Assembly (NCBI GenBank): GCA_016199025.1
Contig: JACQHM010000125.1
Span: 1 to 19,027 of the forward strand
Direction: 5' to 3'
DNA from: Candidatus Methylomirabilota bacterium
GTDB lineage: Bacteria > Methylomirabilota > Methylomirabilia > Methylomirabilales > JACQHM01
DNA: 19,027 bases
The notes below the pieces were generated by a model, which was given only the letters and a program-made list of their open reading frames with translations, ran no database searches and was not told the DNA's origin. Positions within the stretch are counted from its first letter, which is position 1. Each line of letters begins with the position of its first letter. This document shows, in pieces, positions 14,117-19,027 of the stretch. The position numbers and the translations under genes were made by a program.

Positions 14117-14311
14117 TCACCTCTCGTCCGGTCTCGCCCCCTCTGATCCCTTGAGCGGCGTCCAGCGATCACACACCATGAACGGCTCGATCCTTCCCTC
14201 GACCCTCGTGCAGGAGCCCTCTTGAGGCAGGAAGGCCGTGCAGTTCCCGCACCTCCGCTCCTTTTTTGCCGGCCGATAGTTGACCATCTCCTTCGAGAGT
14301 TTCGCCGGCAT
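14117..14311 (-). CDS. Small four-cysteine protein (HiPIP-like or zinc-binding)
   Basis: A 64-residue protein, MPAKLSKEMVNYRPAKKERR followed by CGNC (21-24), Cys34, EGRIEPFMVC (Cys47) and DRWTPL. The pattern Y-R-P-A, CGNC, C-x-x-V-E-G-x-I, V-C-D-x-W occurs in small phage and chromosomal proteins resembling high-potential iron-sulfur proteins; four cysteines could hold an Fe-S cluster or zinc. AGGGAG lies seven bases before the ATG at 14311. It is in the same direction as, and 63 bases after, the phosphoribosyltransferase gene. The role is unknown. Confidence 0.7.
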   Translation of the reverse strand: MPAKLSKEMVNYRPAKKERRCGNCTAFLPQEGSCTRVEGRIEPFMVCDRWTPLKGSEGARPDER

Positions 14312-14374
14312 CTCGAGTCTCCCTTCCCTTCCATCCTCCTTCGAAGGCCTGAAATGCTCGATCCCCTTTTGGAC

Positions 14375-15025
14375 TTATGTTTCCCCCTGCTCTTCCTCGC
14401 CTCTCCTCCCGAAGACCCGGTTGATAGGGATACCCTTCCGGCACATCGGGCACTCCGTCGGCGAGTAGGTCGGAAATTCGCGATCCACGAGGGTGAAGAG
14501 GGGGTACTTGAACTTGATCTTCTTGCTCCTCCGCCACACCGTCCCGATCCCCACCACCTCCCCGCCCAAGGCGTGGACCAGTTTGATCAAAGCCTTGACG
14601 GTCTCGCCGGTCGTCAGAATATCCTCCACGATGAGGACCTTGGCGCCGTGGGTGAAGAGCTGATGGAACTCCCGCCGGAGGACGACGTCGTTGGTCCCGT
14701 TGGTCCTCGTCCTCTTCGTCGCGTAAATGAAGTGAGGCCGCGAGGGGTGGGCCTTGGCCACACAGTGACCCAGGATCGAGGCCCCATACCCGGTGGTGAG
14801 GACCACGTCCACCTGGACCTTGGCAAAGTGCTTGGCGATGATATCCCCCAGGCCCTCGGTGAAGGCTGGCTCGGTCGTCACCAGGGCCTTCTCCACGTAC
14901 TCGGAGGTGTGACGGCGGTGGGAGAGAACGAAGTGATCGTTCGCGAGATACGCCCCCGTTCTGAGCAGGATCCCACGGTTGATCCGTTCCAGGGTCTCGG
15001 CGTCTATCTCTGTCGTCTGAGGCAT
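14375..15025 (-). CDS. PyrE-like phosphoribosyltransferase with C-terminal CxxC
   Basis: A 216-residue type I phosphoribosyltransferase. The PRPP loop VLIVEDILTTGET (130-142) has the two acidic residues and the TTGET turn. An orotate-PRTase-like hood and VVLTTGYGASILG (74-86, the pyrophosphate-binding region) are visible. The C-terminus has an ECPMCRKGIP motif (191-200), which may bind a metal with a partner or a second CxxC. PyrE activity is possible, but no other pyrimidine genes are nearby, so it may be a paralogue with another base substrate. The ATG at 15025 follows a GGGGGGAAGG stretch. A plausible promoter lies 90 bases upstream. Confidence 0.85.
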   Translation of the reverse strand: MPQTTEIDAETLERINRGILLRTGAYLANDHFVLSHRRHTSEYVEKALVTTEPAFTEGLGDIIAKHFAKVQVDVVLTTGYGASILGHCVAKAHPSRPHFIYATKRTRTNGTNDVVLRREFHQLFTHGAKVLIVEDILTTGETVKALIKLVHALGGEVVGIGTVWRRSKKIKFKYPLFTLVDREFPTYSPTECPMCRKGIPINRVFGRRGEEEQGET

Positions 15026-15111
15026 AGGCCTTCCCCCCTAGGCAATGAGATCGTGGAGCACGGGCCAGCCGGGGAGGGCCCCGGTCAGGCGGGAGGGCGG
15101 AATACGGGGCT

Positions 15112-15140
15112 ATCTTACCAAAATGGAAGGAATTTCACAA
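15112..15140 (-). promoter_or_regulatory. Candidate promoter of the phosphoribosyltransferase gene
   Basis: TTGTGA (15140-15135), 17-base spacer, TAAGAT (15117-15112): four of six matches to each consensus hexamer. The predicted leader is about 80 bases and GC-rich. Confidence 0.4.
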
Positions 15141-15201
15141 GGGCCGTGAGACGTCCTCTGGTCTCTTGACAAAGGTTGACTCCCTTGGCATCCTTTCAGT
15201 C

Positions 15202-16563
15202 ATGGAACAGAAAAAAGATAATCCAGACCTGAAGGCAGTCCTCTTAGAGGTCCAACGAGCCACGGGGAGCACCCTTGCCGGCTACCGGGAGGTCACCCTC
15301 AAACGGCGCCTGGATCGGAGGCTCCGGGCCAGGGGGGTGGCTTCTTTGGCCGAGTACCGGGCGCTTCTCGCTGAGGATCCTGCCGAGCCCCAGCGGCTCC
15401 TGGACGATCTCACGATCACCGTCACTGGTTTCTTCCGTGAGCGGGAGGCCTTCGAAGCCCTCCAACAGACGATCCTCCCTCTCCTGTCACACCGCTCCCC
15501 GATCCGGATCTGGTGTGCTGGCTGTGCGACCGGCGAGGAGGCCTACTCGATCGGGATGGTCGTGTTGGAGGAGGCGAGGAAGCGCGGATTCACTTCCTCC
15601 ATCCTGGCTACCGATCTGAACCGGGCGGCCCTGGCCAAGGCCAAAAGCGGCCTTTACCCGAGACAGGCCGTGACCGGCCTCAAGGAGGAACAGCTCACCC
15701 GTTACTTCCTCTTCGATGGGGCCTATCAGGTCAACCAGGCCCTCAAAGGGCTGATCCGCTTCGAGCCCCACGACCTCACCTCGGACCCTCCCCCCAGGGG
15801 GATGGATATCATCTTCTGCCGGAACGTCCTGATCTACTACGACGAGCCGACCCAGGTCAAGATCTGCTCCAGCCTCGTTCAGGCCCTCAATCTGGGGGGC
15901 TTCCTCTTGCTGGGAAAGGTGGAGCTCCCGAAAGGACCCGCCAGGGAGGATGTCACCCTGGTCGATCCCCAGGCCAAGGCCTACCGGAAGCTTTCGCTGA
16001 TGCGGGTGGTGGTGATCGGGGCCTCTGCCGGGGGGATCGACGCCCTCACCACCCTCCTAGGCGCCCTCCCCGCCGACATTCCGGCCTCGTTTCTCATCGT
16101 CCAGCACCGGTGGCCGACCTTCAGGAGCAACCTCGCCGACCTCCTGGGCCGGGGATGTCCGTTCCGGGTCAAGGAGGCGGTGGAAGGAGATTTCTTGAAA
16201 CCGGGGGAGGTGCTTCTGGCACCGGCCGATCACCACCTCCTCATCCGGTACACCCGAGCCACCCTGACCCGTTCAGAGCCCATCCGCTTCGTTCGTCCTT
16301 CGGCTGACCTCCTGTTCGAATCGGCGGCCCGCTACCACAAGGAGACGGTGATCGGCGTCATCCTCTCGGGGACGGGGAAGGACGGGACGGATGGGGCTAA
16401 GGCCATCAAGGCGCAGGGGGGACTTGTCCTCGCCCAGGATCCTGCCACGACCACGTTTCCCGAGATGCCCCTCTCGGCCATCCGGGCTGGCGTTGTCGAT
16501 CACGTCCTGTCCCTCGAAGGGATCGCCCAGACCCTGGCAGCCCTATGCCGCCCCCTGCCCTGA
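15202..16563 (+). CDS. CheR-CheB fusion: methyltransferase plus methylesterase
   Basis: A 453-residue fusion. Residues about 8-260 are CheR: RREVTL-type N-terminal helices (KRRLDRRLRARG), the SAM site WCAGCATGEEAYS (104-116) and DIIFCRNVLIYYD (202-214). Residues about 267-450 are a CheB catalytic domain with Ser275 (GASAGG), His302 (VQHRW) and Asp394 (SGTGKDGTDG). CheR methylates and CheB demethylates chemoreceptor glutamates. There is no receiver domain, and the order is the reverse of common CheB-CheR hybrids. A frame-compatible TTG at 15166 is rejected because it is part of TTGACA, a possible -35. With CATCCT 17 bases on, the message would begin at the ATG. No chemoreceptor or CheA is in the window. 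Confidence 0.9.
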   Translation: MEQKKDNPDLKAVLLEVQRATGSTLAGYREVTLKRRLDRRLRARGVASLAEYRALLAEDPAEPQRLLDDLTITVTGFFREREAFEALQQTILPLLSHRSPIRIWCAGCATGEEAYSIGMVVLEEARKRGFTSSILATDLNRAALAKAKSGLYPRQAVTGLKEEQLTRYFLFDGAYQVNQALKGLIRFEPHDLTSDPPPRGMDIIFCRNVLIYYDEPTQVKICSSLVQALNLGGFLLLGKVELPKGPAREDVTLVDPQAKAYRKLSLMRVVVIGASAGGIDALTTLLGALPADIPASFLIVQHRWPTFRSNLADLLGRGCPFRVKEAVEGDFLKPGEVLLAPADHHLLIRYTRATLTRSEPIRFVRPSADLLFESAARYHKETVIGVILSGTGKDGTDGAKAIKAQGGLVLAQDPATTTFPEMPLSAIRAGVVDHVLSLEGIAQTLAALCRPLP

Positions 16564-16608
16564 AGAATGAGAAGGGAAGAGCAAGAGAGAGCGTGAGCCT
16601 TGATCACC

Positions 16609-17037
16609 TTATCGGGGTCGGCCAGGCTTTAAGATGAAGCCCATGGTGCGAAAGCCCTGATCGAAGCCGAAGATTTCAGCGACGCCTGTACGGCGGGCCA
16701 CGACGAAGCTCGTGCAATCTACAAAAGAGAACTCCTGGTCCTGGTAACGCTTGAAGATCTGCCACGCCTCTTCGTGGAGCTGCGGGGTGATCCATTCCAG
16801 GTGAAGCTTTCCCCCCTGGAGGGCCTGTGTCAGGATCGCGTGAAAGCGGATAGCCTTCTCCAGGCCATCATCGTACCGGATCTTGGTATAGGTCTCGACC
16901 AGGATGTAATTCGTGGTCAAAAGTTCCCGCTTCGCCTTTGAGAGCTGACGATAATGGGCGGCCGCCTTTGCATGATACTGGTCCCGCTTGACCATCAGGG
17001 CCAACCAAGCGCCGGTATCCACAAAGACGACGCTCAT
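16609..17037 (-). CDS. vapC: VapC-type PIN domain toxin
   Basis: A 142-residue PIN-domain ribonuclease. The four acidic active-site residues are present: Asp7 (FVDTGAW), Glu48 (ILVETYT), Asp107 (SFVDCTSF) and Asp126 (FGFDQGF). The length is normal. The ATG at 17037 overlaps the end of the antitoxin gene by four bases (ATGA), the usual vapBC coupling. The gene ends tail to tail with the CheR-CheB gene, 45 bases apart, with no clear terminator. It probably cleaves a specific tRNA or rRNA; the target is unknown. Confidence 0.92.
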   Translation of the reverse strand: MSVVFVDTGAWLALMVKRDQYHAKAAAHYRQLSKAKRELLTTNYILVETYTKIRYDDGLEKAIRFHAILTQALQGGKLHLEWITPQLHEEAWQIFKRYQDQEFSFVDCTSFVVARRTGVAEIFGFDQGFRTMGFILKPGRPR

Positions 17038-17294
17038 CTCCGGCGGGCCTTCCCATAGAGGTACGCGTCGTGGTTCACCGAGGCGTCCCGAGGCCCTTCG
17101 GGATCATCGCAGAGCCCGATGAGGGCCAACAAAGGATCTTTTTCCTCATCTTTGCCGCCTGTGTTGGCCAGATACGCGCGGACGGCTCTCCGGATATGCT
17201 CCGCCTCGGAGGTCTTAGTTGCCAGGGCCAGTTGTTTCAGCCGTCGATCGCTCTCGGCGTCCAGGTAGATCTGCTTTCGTTTCAAGCTTCTCAT
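17034..17294 (-). CDS. vapB: VapB-type ribbon-helix-helix antitoxin
   Basis: An 86-residue antitoxin. RKQIYLDAESDRRLKQLALA (6-25) and EAEHIRRAVRAYLANT form the ribbon-helix-helix DNA-binding part; the C-terminal tail (about 45-86) would wrap the VapC active site. The ATG at 17294 has GGAG eight bases upstream. Longer frames up to 17354 are excluded because they would begin upstream of the predicted transcription start. Expression is from the promoter and palindrome immediately upstream, consistent with autorepression. Confidence 0.88.
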   Translation of the reverse strand: MRSLKRKQIYLDAESDRRLKQLALATKTSEAEHIRRAVRAYLANTGGKDEEKDPLLALIGLCDDPEGPRDASVNHDAYLYGKARRR

Positions 17295-17315
17295 CACGTG
17301 CGCTCCTCTTGGAGG

Positions 17316-17354
17316 TAATGTATACATTATCTCGTTGGATGGGCCGAAAGTCAA
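17316..17354 (-). promoter_or_regulatory. vapBC promoter with perfect palindromic operator
   Basis: TTGACT (17354-17349), 17 bases, GATAAT (17331-17326): five of six matches in each hexamer. A perfect 14-base palindrome, TAATGTATACATTA (17316-17329), overlaps the -10 and the start site. This is a convincing autoregulatory operator for the RHH antitoxin. Confidence 0.75.
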
Positions 17355-17440
17355 CTGTTTCCTGTCTTACGCGCTCCAGGGAAAGTACCTAGAACTTCAC
17401 CTGAGTGAGAACTGAATGGCCATAGCTGGCAGAGCTTGGA

Positions 17441-17469
17441 TTGCCCCTATCAGACGCCTGTGCTATAAT
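17441..17469 (+). promoter_or_regulatory. Extended -10 promoter of the second antitoxin gene
   Basis: TTGCCC (17441-17446), 17 bases, perfect TATAAT (17464-17469) preceded by TG in extended -10 position. The start would be near 17476, giving a leader of about 60 bases. Confidence 0.65.
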
Positions 17470-17536
17470 CCCTACTGCAAAACCCGAAAAGGGAAAGAAG
17501 AGCTCAGACTCAGGAGTAAAGGGAGTGATACTGAAG

Positions 17537-17851
17537 ATGAGCACGCTTATCATTGACCTCCCCCCGGAAATCTGCAAGCGCCTGGAAGCGCAAGCCCGCA
17601 AAGCTGGGAAGGCCCCCGAGGCCCTTCCCCTGGAGTTCATCGAAGCGGGGCTCAAAGCTCGGGAAGGGGCTCCACCTCCAACGGCACGAGAGCTCTTGCA
17701 AGCCTCAGGGCGCGTGCGTCCCCTGAGCCCCGGCCTGCTACGAAAGATCATTCCGGGCGTCACCCTTCAGGAGGTCCGCACGGCGGTCAGCCGGGCCGCC
17801 GGTCCTTCCCTCAGTGAGATCATTCTGACCCAACGAGGCCCCAAGCCGTGA
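17537..17851 (+). CDS. VapB-like antitoxin with a broken partner
   Basis: A 104-residue protein beginning MSTLIIDLPPEICKRLEAQA, a ribbon-helix-helix-like start, followed by ARKAGKAPEALPLEFIEAGL and a second half with ARELLQASGRVRPLSP and GPSLSEIILTQRGPKP. This arrangement is seen in antitoxins next to PIN-domain toxins. The frame is open from 17441, but the ATG at 17537 gives the family start and is downstream of the predicted transcription start. GGGAG lies about eleven bases before it. Directly after its stop is the C-terminal fragment of a PIN toxin, so it is now an orphan antitoxin. Confidence 0.7.
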   Translation: MSTLIIDLPPEICKRLEAQARKAGKAPEALPLEFIEAGLKAREGAPPPTARELLQASGRVRPLSPGLLRKIIPGVTLQEVRTAVSRAAGPSLSEIILTQRGPKP

Positions 17852-17852
17852 C

Positions 17853-18053
17853 GGGCTACTGAGAGGCTACGATGCCGTTCAACTGGCCACGGCGTTGGTC
17901 ACCTCCGAAGAGTTGATGGCTCAAGGAGTGTCTCCCCTGGTTTTCGTCGCCAGCGACGAGGACCTCCTGACGGCTGCGAAAGCGGAAGGCCTTTCCACAG
18001 AGAATCCCGCGCATCACGCCGACCTGGACACCCGACCACCCACTGTGTCTTAA
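17853..18053 (+). pseudogene. C-terminal fragment of a VapC PIN toxin
   Basis: The frame reads LLRGYDAVQLATALVTSEEL, then LVFVASDEDLLTAAKAEGLS, TENPAHHA and stops at 18051-18053. GYDAVQLATA and FVASDEDLLTAA are the third and fourth acidic motifs of PIN toxins. The first half (about 80-90 residues with the first Asp and Glu) is missing and no start codon opens the frame. It begins right at the stop of the preceding antitoxin, so a deletion removed the toxin's 5' part. Confidence 0.7.
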
Positions 18054-18206
18054 GCCAGAGAGCCACTGCCCTCAAGATTGTGCAGAAGAACTTGAGAGAG
18101 CCGCTGCACCCCCGAGGATAGTGGGTGCTACCTCGGGTGCTTACGGGTGAACGTCCCGTCATGGTTTCGCCGTGAGCTGAGCCGAACGGGCATCGCCAGA
18201 GAGCCA
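18054..18206 (+). promoter_or_regulatory. Hairpin-rich leader before the cobyrinate synthase gene
   Basis: Three successive inverted repeats: CTCAAG/CTTGAG (18071-18096), CCCGAGG/CCTCGGG with an added TAG/CTA pairing (18111-18137) and ACGGG/CCCGT (18143-18159). There is no T run, so none is a standard terminator. A GCCACTG occurs at 18062, but the other conserved parts of a cobalamin riboswitch are not seen. Possible structured leader; function uncertain. Confidence 0.3.
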
Positions 18207-19027
18207 ATGAGGGGCATGTTGATCGCCGGGACGGGGAGCGGGGTGGGGAAGACCACCTTCTCCCTGGGGTTGATGGCCCTCTTCAAACGGAGGGGGTTCT
18301 CCGTCCAGGCCTTTAAAGTCGGTCCTGATTTCATCGACCCGGGCCTCCACGCCCTGGTCACGGGAAGGCCCTCCTATAACCTCGATGGCTGGCTTCTCTC
18401 CCGGGACTCTGTCGTCAATTCGTTCTTCCGCCATAACCTTGGTGCGGAGTACGCCATCGCCGAGGGGGTCATGGGACTCTTCGATGGCCTCCGGGGAGGG
18501 GGGGAGGAGGGGTCTTCAGCCCAAATTGCCAAATGGCTGGCGTTACCGGTCATCCTGGTGGTGGATGTCGGGGGGATGGCCCGCTCCGCCGCAGCCCTGG
18601 TGAAGGGGTTCGAGACCTTTGATCCCGGCCTGAAGATCAGCGGGATCGTCTTCAACCGTGTCGGGGGGGAAGGCCATTTCCGCTCGTTGAAGGAGGCCGT
18701 GGAAGGCTCCTGCCAGGGGAAGGTCTTGGGGTATCTCCCCTGGGATGAGCGGCTTCATCTTCCAGAGCGTCACCTGGGCCTGATCACCGCCCAGGAAGAT
18801 CCATTTTCTCCTGGCTACCTCGATCGGCTGGCAGATCTGATCGAAGCCCATGGGGACGTCGAACGTCTATTCCAGGGTGCAACAGATCAAAACCTCGTGG
18901 TCTACCACAGTGATTTTGAGGAGAACGCCACCTCCACCCGTTCCCTCCCCCTTCAAGGGGGAGGGGTGGAAGGGGGTGTGAGGATCGGGATCGCCTACGA
19001 CAAAGCGTTCTGCTTTTACTATCCTGA
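18207..19027 (+). CDS. cbiA: Cobyrinate a,c-diamide synthase, C-terminus beyond window
   Basis: An ATP-dependent, glutamine-using enzyme of cobalamin synthesis that amidates the a and c side chains of cobyrinate (CbiA/CobB). The visible 273 codons contain the P-loop AGTGSGVGKTT, FKVGPDFIDPGLH, YNLDGWLLSRD, EGVMGLFDGL and VVDVGGMARSAAALVKG of the synthetase domain, then the beginning of the glutaminase domain, RIGIAYDKAFCFYYP. The reading frame is still open at the edge. The start is uncertain: ATG 18207, ATG 18216 (GAGG close upstream) or GTG 18147, all in frame. The linker before the glutaminase domain (TSTRSLPLQGGGVEGG) is encoded by a GC-rich palindrome. Confidence 0.92.
   Translation, partial: MRGMLIAGTGSGVGKTTFSLGLMALFKRRGFSVQAFKVGPDFIDPGLHALVTGRPSYNLDGWLLSRDSVVNSFFRHNLGAEYAIAEGVMGLFDGLRGGGEEGSSAQIAKWLALPVILVVDVGGMARSAAALVKGFETFDPGLKISGIVFNRVGGEGHFRSLKEAVEGSCQGKVLGYLPWDERLHLPERHLGLITAQEDPFSPGYLDRLADLIEAHGDVERLFQGATDQNLVVYHSDFEENATSTRSLPLQGGGVEGGVRIGIAYDKAFCFYYP
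18943..18965. repeat. Palindrome inside cbiA linker
   Basis: CCCTCCCCCTT, one C, then AAGGGGGAGGG: perfect 11-base arms. It lies between the synthetase and glutaminase domains and does not break the frame. Its C/G-run style is like the intergenic palindrome at 38-84. Confidence 0.8.

Noticed and set aside
15166..15201. TTG start at 15166 for the CheR-CheB protein
   Set aside because: The TTG belongs to a TTGACA hexamer and adds 12 residues without family similarity; the ATG at 15202 is preferred.
18054..18206. Cobalamin riboswitch
   Set aside because: Only a GCCACTG string is present; the B12 box and other conserved elements are not recognisable.

Overview
The window is 19 kb of GC-rich bacterial chromosome, dense with genes and with good Shine-Dalgarno sites (AAGGAG, AGGAGG). 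Gene content (MoxR/DUF4129/DUF4350 operon, DUF711, cobyrinate amidation, CheR/CheB, many toxin-antitoxin modules) and C/G-run palindromes fit an uncultured Desulfobacterota-, Methylomirabilota- or Nitrospirota-like bacterium. This is an impression from protein style; no marker gene here settles the taxon. No rRNA, tRNA or CRISPR array was recognised.

Layout. (1) 1-4379, minus strand: a tightly coupled operon of a membrane protein with a C-terminal zinc ribbon, a DUF4129 protein, a DUF4350 protein and a MoxR ATPase, with a possible first few codons of the next gene at the window edge. It has a good sigma70-type promoter at 4351-4379. A divergent membrane-anchored alpha/beta hydrolase follows at 4435. 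(2) 5319-6018: a HigB-like toxin and HigA-like antitoxin in one uninterrupted reading frame, with its own strong internal ribosome site and an upstream palindrome. (3) 6058-7120: a gene graveyard with an MFS transporter fragment, a small element with terminal inverted repeats, a short remnant resembling a cyclase/TPR protein and a nested inverted-repeat element. (4) 7001-13798: an amidase / GatC-AtzG-like small subunit / DUF711 gene group (minus strand) into which two cassettes have been placed. One, a DUF2283 protein plus a nuclease-like partner, lies downstream of DUF711. The other, a transposase remnant, a 5'-truncated subtilisin and a stand-alone I9-like propeptide inhibitor, lies between the amidase and DUF711. 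Each cassette is bounded by about 90-120 bp direct repeats that are copies of the adjacent gene ends, so the amidase and DUF711 stay intact. Upstream is the collapsed remnant of a PutA-like proline-catabolism gene. (5) 13904-16563: a small repeat-containing ORF, a four-cysteine small protein, a PyrE-like phosphoribosyltransferase with a C-terminal CxxC, and a CheR-CheB fusion in the unusual methyltransferase-first order. (6) 16609-18053: a complete VapBC pair with promoter and perfect palindromic operator, then an antitoxin whose VapC partner survives only as a C-terminal fragment. (7) 18207-end: cobyrinate a,c-diamide synthase, cut by the window edge, preceded by a hairpin-rich leader and carrying a palindromic GC-rich segment in its interdomain linker.

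The coherent functional units are the MoxR operon (envelope/chaperone function inferred), the amidase group, cobalamin synthesis and several toxin-antitoxin loci. The strongest leads are the two gene-preserving cassettes around DUF711 and the in-frame toxin-antitoxin fusion. The remaining accessory DNA shows repeated insertion and deletion.
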